Below are positions 1 to 8,615 of a stretch of DNA of 64,000 nt, piece after piece; the first letter of the stretch is position 1, and every line of letters starts with the position of its first letter. A model generated the notes under the pieces. It was not told the DNA's origin. It ran no database searches and saw only the letters and a program-made list of their open reading frames with translations. The DNA lies in NCBI RefSeq assembly GCF_016862115.1, contig NZ_BOMI01000186.1, positions 45,558-109,557 on the forward strand. Reading direction: 5' to 3'. This DNA is from Paractinoplanes deccanensis. Its GTDB lineage: Bacteria > Actinomycetota > Actinomycetes > Mycobacteriales > Micromonosporaceae. The position numbers were made by a program, and so were the translations under genes.

Positions 1-1745
1 TTCTCGGTGATCCCGCGGGAGTCGAACGCCTTCTGCACCACCTTGAGGTCGTTCTTGCCGAGGCGGAACGACTTGGCGGAGGCGATGACCGCGTCGCGCG
101 CGTCGACGAAGTCGGACATGGGCGTCAGGTAGTCGGTGAGCGCGCGGTAGACCACCTTGTCGGCGACCGTCTTGCCGAGCGCCTGGCGCAGGTCCCACAG
201 CGCACCGGAGACGATCGTCGAGTTGAGGTGCACGCCGCCGTCGTCCATCGACGGAGTGTCGATGAGGTGCTGGAAGTCGGCCGTGGTGGCGCCGTCGTCG
301 AGGTCGCGCAGGGCGCACTGGGCGGGAGCCAGCGTACGGCAGAGGTCGCCGCCCAGCAGGCCGGCCCGCGGGTCGGACATCGGCGTGCCCGACACGTCGA
401 CGTCGATCGCGTTGCCGAAGTAGTCGGCGATCGCCTCGTTGAGCGCGCCCGGCTGCCCGGCGTAGACGAGGCTCGCGGTGTGCTCCACCACGCCGTGGGT
501 CATCTCGTGGCCCACGACGTCCGGGTCCGCGGACAGCGGCAGATACTCCGTGTCGCCACTGCCGTACACCATGCGGGTGCCGTCCCAGTACGCGTTCACC
601 CAGGGCGAGCCGCCGTACGTGATCCCGACGATCGAGTCGATCGGCATGCCCTCGTCGTCCAGGCTGTTGCGCCCGAGCTTCGTCTGGTACCAGTCGAACA
701 CCTGCGCGGCGTCCCAGGCGGCGTCCACCGCGCCGGCGTCGGTCAGGTCGGCGCCGAGCGTGGTCGTCGGCGACGCGAACGGCGCCAGGCCCTCGGGCCA
801 CTGGCCGCCCATCAGCTCGTAGTAGTCCCGGCCCCGGGCGTCCCAGGTGGTGATCGGCACGCTGCGGGTCAGGTCCTTCAGGAGGTACGAGCCGGCGTCC
901 GACCGGACGAGCGGGAGCGACACGGTGGCGCCGTGCAGGGTGGTGCCCTGCCCGGCGACCGACGCTGTCCCGGTGCCCGCCGTGCCCGATGTCTTCGTGG
1001 CCTGCGGCGCGGTGGCGACCTTCTGATCGGCGACGAACGACTTGATCCGGCTCACGCTGAGAAGCGGCACCCCGTTCGTGGCGCCCACGTACACGTCGCG
1101 GAGCACGGGCCGGCCGGTGACGGTGTCCTTGCCCTTGACGAGCACCCGCCGTGCGAGCACACCGGTGCCGGTCGGCATGACCAGCAGCCCCTGATCGGTG
1201 CCGGCGAGCTCGGCGGCGGAGGCCACCACCGCCGCGCCGGGGTGCAGGCTCCTGCGTACCTCGTCGACCGCCCGGGAAACGGCGACCTTCGCGGGGATCG
1301 GGGTGACGGTCGTGTCGACGTCGAGGTTGGTGAAGTAGGTGCCCGACGTTCCGGTGACCGTGCGCTTGCCGGCCGTCTTCTCCGTCCGCACCACGTATTG
1401 GGCGCCGAACACGGGCAGGCCCTTGTACTTCTGGTTCAGCCGGACGGTCTCCCGCTCGCCTTCCGTCTCGACGCTCGCCGTGGTGAGCGTGCCGGCCGGA
1501 TCGCCGATCTTGTAGCGGTCCCGGTGGCTCGCGAGGTGAGCCTTGGCGGCCTTGTCCGGCGCGACCGTGGCGTCGACCGGGTCGGCCACGTCGTCCACCA
1601 GGGCGGGCGTGTCCGTCTCGGGGGCCACGGTGGCGGGAAGGGTGGCCTCCGGCGGGGTCGCCGCGTTCGCGGCCTGAGCGGTGGTTCCGAGGATGGCGGC
1701 CGCCGCCAGGACGGCCAGCGTGGGCAATGCCTTGGCTCTACGCAA
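1..1745 (-). CDS. Secreted M4 (thermolysin-like) zinc metallopeptidase, partial
   Basis: Extracellular neutral protease; the C-terminus runs off the left edge, leaving about 581 codons. The start is TTG at 1745 with an AGGAGC ribosome site 5 bases upstream; a hydrophobic signal peptide follows (RRAKALPTLAVLAAAAILG, then an AQA-type cleavage region). An N-terminal propeptide of FTP/PepSY type (LNQKYKGLPVFGAQYVV) precedes the catalytic domain, which has HEMTH (first His at residue 413) and the downstream zinc ligand in NEAIADYFG. Zinc binding and secretion with an inhibitory propeptide are known for the family. It is divergent from the LuxR-type regulator at 1935, with about 190 bases between them. 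Start choice is moderately sure; the family call is firm. Confidence 0.93.
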   Translation of the reverse strand, partial: MRRAKALPTLAVLAAAAILGTTAQAANAATPPEATLPATVAPETDTPALVDDVADPVDATVAPDKAAKAHLASHRDRYKIGDPAGTLTTASVETEGERETVRLNQKYKGLPVFGAQYVVRTEKTAGKRTVTGTSGTYFTNLDVDTTVTPIPAKVAVSRAVDEVRRSLHPGAAVVASAAELAGTDQGLLVMPTGTGVLARRVLVKGKDTVTGRPVLRDVYVGATNGVPLLSVSRIKSFVADQKVATAPQATKTSGTAGTGTASVAGQGTTLHGATVSLPLVRSDAGSYLLKDLTRSVPITTWDARGRDYYELMGGQWPEGLAPFASPTTTLGADLTDAGAVDAAWDAAQVFDWYQTKLGRNSLDDEGMPIDSIVGITYGGSPWVNAYWDGTRMVYGSGDTEYLPLSADPDVVGHEMTHGVVEHTASLVYAGQPGALNEAIADYFGNAIDVDVSGTPMSDPRAGLLGGDLCRTLAPAQCALRDLDDGATTADFQHLIDTPSMDDGGVHLNSTIVSGALWDLRQALGKTVADKVVYRALTDYLTPMSDFVDARDAVIASAKSFRLGKNDLKVVQKAFDSRGITE

Positions 1746-1934
1746 TTGGTGCTCCTGCGAGGTTGTGGGTGCGCCCAGCTCACCCCGGTGCCGGATGCCG
1801 CCACAAGATCGACCTTGTGCAGTTGCGCAAACCAGCAGATCCGCCACGCCCGTCTATGCCGGGGACTCTTACACATCCGTAATCTCCGATTCATCGACGT
1901 CGGCCATCCTCGGGTCGGAGGGATGCCAGGACGC

Positions 1935-2978
1935 ATGGAAGAAACGGACACACCGTGGTCGGCGACGGGTCTCGATCCGCTGGCCGGCCGCGTGCTGGAA
2001 CACCTGGTGGCCGTGCGATCGGCGGACCGCGACGAGGTGGCCTCCGCGGCCGGGGTGTCACCGGCTGAGGCGGAACGAGCGCTGCGGCTCCTGGTGGACT
2101 CCGCGCTCGCGTCGCGGATCGGCGGTGCGGTGCCGCGCTGGGCGGCCGCGCCGCCGCGACCGTCGCTCGGCGCCCTGCTGGCCCGGCGGCGCGCCGAACT
2201 GGCCCGTGTCGAGGCCGTCGTGGAGCGGCTCTCCGAGGCGCACGAGGCGGTGTCCGGGCCGAGCGCCACGGACATGGTGGAGGTGCTGAGGAGCGAGGAC
2301 GAGGTGCCCGCGCGCTACCGGCAGTTGCTGCTGGGAAGCTCGTTCGAGGTGCTGCATCTGGCGAAGCCGCCGTACGTGACCGGGGGATCGGCGTCCGCCG
2401 AGGCCGCGGGAATGACACCCGGCGTGCGGATGCGCTCGGTGTACGAGACCGACGGCTTCACCGACGCGGTGTCCCTCATGACGGCCCTGCGCGGGTCGAC
2501 CCGGGGCGGAGAACTGCGGCTGACCTCGCAGATCCCGGTGAAGCTGGTGGTTTTCGACCGGGCGGCCGCCCTGCTGCCGATCCGCGGAGAGCACCCGTCG
2601 GCGGGCTCCCTGGTGGTGCACTCGCCGGCATTGGTGACGGCGCTCGCGGCGCTGTTCGAGAGCGTGTGGGAGCGCGCCGAGCCGGTGTCGCTGGCGCGGC
2701 GGCACACCGTGTCCGACGTGGATGACGGCCTGCCGCTGTCGGGGCGAGACCTGCGAACACGGGAGATCCTGCGCATGATGGCGGTCGGCATGAAGGACGA
2801 GACGATCGCCCGGATCCTCGACGTGAGCCGCCGCACGGTTCAGCAGCACATCAGCGACGCGGGTGCCCTGCTCGGCGCCCGGACCCGCTTCCAGATCGCC
2901 GTGCTGGCCGCGAAGCGGGGCTGGCTGAGCGACCACGACGACAGCACACCCCAGCCGGAGCCGGCGCCGTCCCGGTGA
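1935..2978 (+). CDS. LuxR-type helix-turn-helix regulator with TrmB-like N-terminus
   Basis: Predicted DNA-binding regulator of 347 residues. The N-terminal 70 residues look like a winged helix (AAGVSPAEAERALRLLVDSA). A coiled stretch (RRRAELARVEAVVERLSEAH) and a middle sensing region follow. The C-terminus is a LuxR/GerE helix-turn-helix (MKDETIARILDVSRRTVQQH). This layout is common in actinomycete regulators of unknown ligand. There is no receiver domain. An in-frame ATG at 1923 sits directly on a GGAGGG, too close to use well, so 1935 is preferred. It is divergent from the M4 protease, which may be its target, but this is inference. Confidence 0.8.
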   Translation: MEETDTPWSATGLDPLAGRVLEHLVAVRSADRDEVASAAGVSPAEAERALRLLVDSALASRIGGAVPRWAAAPPRPSLGALLARRRAELARVEAVVERLSEAHEAVSGPSATDMVEVLRSEDEVPARYRQLLLGSSFEVLHLAKPPYVTGGSASAEAAGMTPGVRMRSVYETDGFTDAVSLMTALRGSTRGGELRLTSQIPVKLVVFDRAAALLPIRGEHPSAGSLVVHSPALVTALAALFESVWERAEPVSLARRHTVSDVDDGLPLSGRDLRTREILRMMAVGMKDETIARILDVSRRTVQQHISDAGALLGARTRFQIAVLAAKRGWLSDHDDSTPQPEPAPSR

Positions 2979-3052
2979 TCCAGCTCGCTCCGCGGCGGAT
3001 GCTCGGCCACGAGTACCTGTCTGTCAGGCTTGCCGGTTCCCGGGGCGGGGCG

Positions 3053-6000
3053 TCATCGGCCCGGGGCGCGCCAGCGGCGTTCGATCGTGACGGTGGTGCC
3101 GGTGGCGGTCGGGACGACCCGGACGTCGCCGTAGGCGCTCATCAGCAAGGCTCCCCGGCCTCGGTCGCGGACGGCCGGGCGGGCTCGCCATCCGCCGAAG
3201 TCGCGCACCACGATGCGGACCGTGCCGTCGAGGACCCGCAACTCGGCCTCCACCTCGCGGCGGCTGGGCCGCTGGGCGTGCTCCACCGCGTTGTTGACCG
3301 CCTCGGTGGCGGCCACCTGGAGGTCGTACAGCAGATCCGAGTCGATGTCGTGGTCGCTCAGGGCGGTGCGCAGGTCCTGGCGCATCATGCCCGCCGCCGA
3401 CGGCTCCAGCGGATACACCCACGTGACATGCAGGTCGGGCACGTGGGCGGCGGCCCGCTCGCCGGTCACCGGGTGCCGGCGCAGGACGACTGCCGCGATG
3501 TCGTCGCGCTGCGGCTGGGGCACGCCGGCCAGCACGGTGTCGAGGACGGCGGTCGTGGACCCGTCGGCGGCGTACACCTCCTGACTGCGCCGCCGCACCC
3601 GGTCCAGCCCGTCGTCGATCGAGGCGGGGAAGTTCTCGACCAGGCCGTCGGTGTAGAGCAGCAGCTGCGCGCCGGGTGGCAGGCATCCGTCGTTCTGCCG
3701 GTACGACGCGCGGCGCAGCCCGAGCGGCGGCCCGACCGCCCCCTCGACCAGGTGGGTGTCTCGCTCGGGGCCGGAGTGCACCGGGGTGGGATGCCCGGCG
3801 CTGCACCAGGAGAAGTCGCCGGTGTCCGGGCGCAGGTGGAGCACGAACAGGGTGGCGAGCAACGGCGTACCGAGGCGATCGAGCAGCGCGGCCACCCGCG
3901 TGACGACGGCGGCCGGCGCGGCGTCCTCCACCGCGTAGGCCCGGACCGCGTTGCGGACCTGGCCGGTCATCACCGCGGCGCCCAGCCCGTGACCGGCCAC
4001 GTCCCCGATGCTGATCACGGCGTCGCCGTCCGGCAGCACCACGACGTCGTACCAGTCCCCGCCGACGCGCCCGGCGGCCGGCCGGTAGGCCGCTTGCAGG
4101 TCCCAGCCGTCCAGCGTGGGCAGGTTCTCCGGCAGGGTGCTCTGCTGGAGGGTCAGGACGAGCTGACGGTCGTGCTCGAGCTGCCAGCCGGTCTGCGCCA
4201 GCGCGGCGAGCATGTTCGCCATCGGCGCGAGCAGGCCCCGCTCCTGATCGCTGGGCCGGCGCGCCGCGCCGACCAGCACGGTGAGGGCGCCGATCTCCTC
4301 GCCCTCCCGGCCGCGGATCGCCGCACGCACGATGCCGGGCCCGTCGGCGGGGACGTCCGGGGCGCCCGAGGTGAACCGCAGCGCCGGGCGCTCGTCGCCG
4401 CCGGTGACCACGACCTCGGCCGCGACGCCTTCGAGCAGCGCCCGCGCCTGCTCGGTGACGGCCTGGAACGCCTCCTCGAGGGCGCGGCCGGACGCGATCA
4501 CCGCGGCGGTGTCGGCGAGCGCGGACAGCTGCCGGGTGTGTGCGGCGCGGACCCGGGCCAGCCGCAGGGTGTTGCGGACCCGCGCCACCAGTTCCGCCGC
4601 CGTGAACGGCTTGACCACGTAGTCGTCGGCGCCCGCCTCCAGGCCCTCCACGCCGGACTCGTTGCCGGCCCGGGCGGACAGCATGATCACCGGCAGCGCC
4701 CGGGTGGCCTCGTCGGCACGTACGGCCCGGACCAGGGCGAAGCCGTCCATGCGCGGCATCATGACGTCGGTGAGCAGGAGGTCCGGCGCGAATCGGCGGA
4801 TCGCCTCCAGCGCCGCCCGCCCGTCCGGCACCAGGTCCACCTGCCAGCGCTCCCCGGTGAGCAGCCGCTTCAGGTAGGCACGCATGTCGCTGTTGTCGTC
4901 CGCGACGAGGATCCGGGCGCCCGGTTCGGCCGGGGCGGTGGGGGCGGCGGGAGGGACGTCGAGCCAACCGGCCGCCTCGCCGGCTGCCGCGCGCGCCGCC
5001 GACATGGTCGAGATCTCCGGCGAATCGGGCGGGGACTCGGGGCTGGCGGCCACGACCAGCGGCACGGTGACCGTGAACGTGGAGCCGGCGCCGGGTGTGC
5101 TGCGGACCGTCGCGTCGCCCCCCTGGAGCCGGGCCAGCTCGCGGACCAGCGCCAGGCCGATCCCGCTGCCCTCGTGACTGCGGGACTGCGCACCCCGTAC
5201 GCGATGGAAGCGGTCGAACAGGTGCGGCAGATCCTCCGCGGCGATGCCGATGCCGGTGTCCGACACGGTCAGCCAGGCCGTGCCGGCGTCCGCCTCCAGC
5301 CGCACCCGGATCTCACCCACGAAGGTGAACTTCAGCGCGTTCGACAGCAGATTGGTGACGATCTTCTCCCAGTTCAGCGGGTCGACGGCCACCGTGTACG
5401 GCAGCGGCGGGCAGTCCACCACCAGGCGCAGGCCGGCGCGCTCGACCGCCGCGCGGAAGACGCCGGCGAGCTCGGCGGTGTAGCGGGCGAGGTCGACAGG
5501 CCGAAGCTGTGGCTGCGCCCGGCCCGCCTCGACGCTGGAGAACGCGAGCAGGTTGTTGACCAGCGAGAGCAGCCGGTCGGCGCTGCGCAGGGCGATCTCC
5601 ACCCGATCCCGCTGGGCCGGCCCGAGCGGTTCGCCGGCGTCGGCGAGGGCGTCCGTCAACGGGCCCATCATCAAAGTCAGCGGCGTACGGAACTCGTGGC
5701 TCACGTTGGTGAAGAAGTCGGTCTTGACCCGGTTCAGCTCGGCGAGCGCCGCGGCGCGGTCGCGTTCCTCCTGGTACGCCTGCGCGTTGCGCACGGCGAC
5801 CGCCACCTGCTGCGCGAGCAGGTCGAAGAACGACCGGTACGTCTCGTCCAGCCCCCGGCTCGGGCTGACGCCGGCCAGCAGCACACCCAGCGGCTGGGAC
5901 CGCTCGGCCGACGGCAGCGGGAGCACCACCGCGGTGCGTACCGGATCGTCCCAGGCGCCGCCGGTGACCGTCAGCCGGTCGGCGACGTCCGCGACGTCGA

Positions 6001-6736
6001 CGGTCTCGCCGGCGGCCGCGACATGCAGCTTCCAGCCGTCCTCGGCCGGGCCGGCGAGGCGCGGCAGGACCGCGTCGACACCCTCCGGCCCGGTGGCCGC
6101 GGCCCGGCGCAGCAGGGTGCCCTCGCGGAGGTAGATGGCGGCGAACGGCACGTCGATCAGGTGCTCGCCGATCACCGCGCAGAGCTGCGCGCAGACCCGC
6201 TCGACGTCGGCCGCCCGGCCGCCGGCCGGCACGGCGAGGTCGCGCAGCAGCCGGAGCCGGCGCTCGCCGACCACCTGCTCGGTGACCTCGCTGCACACGG
6301 TGAGGATGCCCGCGGTGGTTCCGTCGTCGTCGCGGGCGGGCGCGTGCGAGACGCTGAAGTACGCCTCCTCGCGGTAGCCCGACCGGTCCAGCGCCAGCTG
6401 CAACGCCGGCACCCAGCTGGCCACGCCGGTCGCCTTGGCCTCGGCGATCAACGGCTCCAGGACGTCCCAGCCCTCGGCCAGGGTGACCCGGACGTCGCCG
6501 CCGAGCGCGTCCGGATGCTTGTCGCCGATCAACGCGGAGTAGGCGTCGTTGTAGAGCTGGGTGTAGTTCGGCCCCCACAGCAGCAACATGGGGTAGCGGG
6601 ACGACAGCACGATGCGGACGGCCGCCCGCAGGCTCTGCGACCAGGTCTCCACCGGGCCCACGTCGGTGGCCGGCCAGTCGAGCCGGCTCATCAGCCGGCC
6701 CGCGGCGCCGCCGCCGGCGAAGAGGTCATTTGTCAC
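3053..6736 (-). CDS. Multidomain hybrid histidine kinase / SpoIIE phosphatase / RsbW-type ATPase
   Basis: A 1227-residue signalling protein with no membrane segments, so likely cytosolic. Domains in order: PAS-like (about 20-150), GAF (160-320), HisKA with phospho-acceptor His347 (NVSHEFRTPLTLM), HATPase_c with N, G1 and G2 boxes (NLLSNALKF, DTGIGI, GSGIGLAL; 450-560), receiver with Asp657 (LLLTDVMMPRMDG), a second GAF-like region (740-880), PP2C/SpoIIE phosphatase (VGGDWYDVV, GDVAGHGLGAA; 905-1080) and a C-terminal RsbW-like ATPase (TEAVNNAVEHAQ; 1095-1220). The combination links phosphorelay to partner-switching control of sigma factors or anti-anti-sigma proteins. No STAS or sigma gene lies nearby, so partners are elsewhere. 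Confidence 0.93.
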   Translation of the reverse strand: MTNDLFAGGGAAGRLMSRLDWPATDVGPVETWSQSLRAAVRIVLSSRYPMLLLWGPNYTQLYNDAYSALIGDKHPDALGGDVRVTLAEGWDVLEPLIAEAKATGVASWVPALQLALDRSGYREEAYFSVSHAPARDDDGTTAGILTVCSEVTEQVVGERRLRLLRDLAVPAGGRAADVERVCAQLCAVIGEHLIDVPFAAIYLREGTLLRRAAATGPEGVDAVLPRLAGPAEDGWKLHVAAAGETVDVADVADRLTVTGGAWDDPVRTAVVLPLPSAERSQPLGVLLAGVSPSRGLDETYRSFFDLLAQQVAVAVRNAQAYQEERDRAAALAELNRVKTDFFTNVSHEFRTPLTLMMGPLTDALADAGEPLGPAQRDRVEIALRSADRLLSLVNNLLAFSSVEAGRAQPQLRPVDLARYTAELAGVFRAAVERAGLRLVVDCPPLPYTVAVDPLNWEKIVTNLLSNALKFTFVGEIRVRLEADAGTAWLTVSDTGIGIAAEDLPHLFDRFHRVRGAQSRSHEGSGIGLALVRELARLQGGDATVRSTPGAGSTFTVTVPLVVAASPESPPDSPEISTMSAARAAAGEAAGWLDVPPAAPTAPAEPGARILVADDNSDMRAYLKRLLTGERWQVDLVPDGRAALEAIRRFAPDLLLTDVMMPRMDGFALVRAVRADEATRALPVIMLSARAGNESGVEGLEAGADDYVVKPFTAAELVARVRNTLRLARVRAAHTRQLSALADTAAVIASGRALEEAFQAVTEQARALLEGVAAEVVVTGGDERPALRFTSGAPDVPADGPGIVRAAIRGREGEEIGALTVLVGAARRPSDQERGLLAPMANMLAALAQTGWQLEHDRQLVLTLQQSTLPENLPTLDGWDLQAAYRPAAGRVGGDWYDVVVLPDGDAVISIGDVAGHGLGAAVMTGQVRNAVRAYAVEDAAPAAVVTRVAALLDRLGTPLLATLFVLHLRPDTGDFSWCSAGHPTPVHSGPERDTHLVEGAVGPPLGLRRASYRQNDGCLPPGAQLLLYTDGLVENFPASIDDGLDRVRRRSQEVYAADGSTTAVLDTVLAGVPQPQRDDIAAVVLRRHPVTGERAAAHVPDLHVTWVYPLEPSAAGMMRQDLRTALSDHDIDSDLLYDLQVAATEAVNNAVEHAQRPSRREVEAELRVLDGTVRIVVRDFGGWRARPAVRDRGRGALLMSAYGDVRVVPTATGTTVTIERRWRAPGR

Positions 6737-6793
6737 GGAGCAACGCTACCCACGCGAAGCCCGAAGAATTCATCGTGGCCGGACGGCGGTCGT

Positions 6794-6990
6794 CTCAGGG
6801 ACGACGGAGCCCGGCGAGGGCCGCGTCGACGGCGGCGATGGCGGTCTCGGGGTCTGTCGCCGTGCGGGCCAGCAGGGCGGTCCCCTCGGCGATCACGAGC
6901 AGGGAGAGCCGGGGCCGGCCGCGGTGGCGCCGAGCCGAGCCGGCATCACCAGGATCTCGCGCAGGGCGGGGAGCAACGGGACGCCGGCGA
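6794..6990 (-). pseudogene. Remnant of a regulator C-terminus (TetR-like?)
   Basis: Read on the minus strand, two frames together give a plausible protein tail: LPALREILVMPARLG in one frame, then LLVIAEGTALLARTATDPET and AAVDAALAGLR before a TGA at 6794-6796. This resembles the end of TetR-type regulators and is joined only by a frameshift, with no N-terminal DNA-binding part. It sits between the kinase gene and an SDR remnant, so the 6737-7317 gap holds decayed genes. The family is uncertain. Confidence 0.4.
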
Positions 6991-7000
6991 GCGCCGACGA

Positions 7001-7297
7001 TACGCGGTCGTCACCGGCGCCTCCTCCGGCATCGGCGAACAGTTCGCCCGGGAGCTGGCCGCGGCCGGCATCGGCGTCGGCATCGTCGTGGCCAATGCCG
7101 GCTTCTACTTCGGCGGCCCGTTGGTGGCGAACTCGCTGGCCGATGCGCTCGACGTCCTCACCCTGCACGGCGCGGTGCCGCTGCAACTGGCGCACCGCTT
7201 CGGCGGCCGGTTCGCGCGGCGCGTCCAGCGAGCCGGCGGAGCCATCTATGTGCGCGAGCGGGACGGTGCCGAACCGGAGCGGCTCCATCTTCTCTGA
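7001..7297 (+). pseudogene. Short-chain dehydrogenase remnant with internal deletion
   Basis: The plus strand reads YAVVTGASSGIGEQFARELA, an SDR cofactor-binding start. It then jumps to VVANAGFYFGGPLVANSL, the NAG motif normally found some 60 residues later. The catalytic Ser-Tyr-Lys part is missing and the reading degenerates before a stop at 7297. No start codon with a ribosome site precedes it. This is a broken SDR gene with a deletion in the Rossmann fold and a lost C-terminus. Confidence 0.7.
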
Positions 7298-7317
7298 GCA
7301 GCCGCGGGGCCGTCACC

Positions 7318-7764
7318 TCAGGCGGGCTGGGCCGGATGGCTGGCGAGGACCTTCTCCAGCAACGCTTGCAGCTGCTGACGTTCCCCGGGGTCAAGGGCGA
7401 TGAGCAATTCATCCTGTACGTCGAGAGCGCGCGCGTTCAGGTCGTCCAGGTATCGCAAGCCGGCGTCGGTGGCGTCGACGATGTTGCGCCGCCGGTCGGC
7501 CGGGTCGACGCGCCGTTCGACGTGCCCGTTGTTCTCCAGGCGCGTGACGATGCCGTTGACGTTGTTGCGGTCCAGCCCCAGCCGGCGGCCCAGCTCGGCC
7601 TGGCTGAGCTCGCCGTACTCCTGGAGGGCGGCGAGCACCGCGAAGTCGGAGCGCGCTTCGAGCGGCATCCGGGCGGCGGTGAGGCGGGCGCCCAGCGTCG
7701 AGACCCGGCCGGTCTGCCAGCTGACCAGGGTGCGGAGCAGGGCCGGCGGCCCGGGTTCGGTCAT
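7318..7764 (-). CDS. MarR-family transcriptional regulator
   Basis: A 148-residue winged-helix regulator. The central helix-turn-helix reads LSQAELGRRLGLDRNNVNGI, and the wing follows in ERRVDPADRRRNIV. Length and layout are typical of MarR dimers that respond to small aromatic or oxidising ligands. It is divergent from the SDR at 7851; the 86-base gap contains a perfect pair of palindromes (7785-7827) suited to two MarR dimers. It therefore probably represses itself and the SDR. Confidence 0.9.
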   Translation of the reverse strand: MTEPGPPALLRTLVSWQTGRVSTLGARLTAARMPLEARSDFAVLAALQEYGELSQAELGRRLGLDRNNVNGIVTRLENNGHVERRVDPADRRRNIVDATDAGLRYLDDLNARALDVQDELLIALDPGERQQLQALLEKVLASHPAQPA

Positions 7765-7784
7765 GACGTCATCCTAATCACTTT

Positions 7785-7827
7785 GTTGGTGGAACCAACG
7801 GAAGTCAGATACGTTGGTTCCACCAAC
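7785..7827. promoter_or_regulatory. Double palindromic operator for the MarR regulator
   Basis: GTTGGTGGAACCAACG at 7785-7800 is repeated as its exact reverse complement at 7812-7827, with an 11-base spacer. Each arm is itself a near palindrome (GTTGG...CCAAC). The site lies between the divergent MarR and SDR starts, where a MarR operator is expected. Confidence 0.8.
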
Positions 7828-7850
7828 ATTGGTATGACCAAGGAGTAGTC

Positions 7851-8567
7851 ATGGCGGAGGAAGCGACCCGGCGGGTCCTCGTTCCCGGTGGAAGCGGCGC
7901 TGTCGGCGAGGGGGTGGTGCGCGCCTATCTCGCGGCCGGCGCGATCGTCGTGGTGCCGACCCGCACCGAGCAGCGGGCGGACGAGTTCCGCGAGTTGCTC
8001 GGCGACGCGGCGAGTGATCGTCTGCACCTGTTCGCGCACGACTATGCGACCTTCGAGGGCGCCGAGACGCTCGCCGCCACGATGCGGGAGCGGTTCGGCG
8101 GCATCGACGATGTGGTGGCGCCGATCGGCGGCTGGTGGGCGGGCAAGCGGCTCTGGGAGATCGGCGCCGCGGACTGGGACGCCGCCTTCACCGGGCTGGC
8201 CACGACCCACATGGCGGTCGCCCGGGCCGTCCTGCCGCGGCTGAGCGGTCGCGGCTCGTACGCGATCGTCGTCGGCGAATCGGCTCTCCACCCCGTCCCC
8301 GGCAGCGGGCTGGTCAGCATGGAGCAGGCCGCCGTCCTGATGATGCGGCGCGTCCTCGCCGCCGAGGCCGGCGACGAGCAGCGGATCCACGCGCTCGTGC
8401 TCGGCCCCGTCCGGACCCGCGTGTTGCCGGGCGAGCCGTCCTGGGTCAGCGCCGAGCAGATCGGCACCGTCGCGGTCGCGCTGTCCCGTTCGCCGGGAGA
8501 AGCGAGCCGCGAGGTGTCTCTGCGCACCAGCGCCGAAGCCGAGCAGATCCTGGCGCGGCTCGCCTGA
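7851..8567 (+). CDS. SDR-family NAD(P)-binding protein, atypical active site
   Basis: A 238-residue Rossmann-fold protein with the nucleotide-binding glycine motif VPGGSGAVGEGVVRAYLAAG at the N-terminus. An AAGG ribosome site precedes the ATG. The usual catalytic YxxxK is not visible: the expected region reads PGSGLVSMEQAAVLMMRR. It may be an NmrA-like sensor or an SDR that has lost classical catalysis, or the catalytic residues may lie elsewhere. It is divergent from a MarR regulator across a paired operator, suggesting inducible expression by a small molecule. Confidence 0.75.
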   Translation: MAEEATRRVLVPGGSGAVGEGVVRAYLAAGAIVVVPTRTEQRADEFRELLGDAASDRLHLFAHDYATFEGAETLAATMRERFGGIDDVVAPIGGWWAGKRLWEIGAADWDAAFTGLATTHMAVARAVLPRLSGRGSYAIVVGESALHPVPGSGLVSMEQAAVLMMRRVLAAEAGDEQRIHALVLGPVRTRVLPGEPSWVSAEQIGTVAVALSRSPGEASREVSLRTSAEAEQILARLA

Positions 8568-8615
8568 GCCTCGTGGCGGCACGGCTCCGGCCTGACGGAC
8601 GCGACGGCCTTGCGG

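Noticed and set aside
2975..7297. Plus-strand frame of 1440 codons across the kinase gene
   Set aside because: Mirror of the GC-rich codon pattern; only its last 100 codons (SDR remnant) carry protein-like signal.
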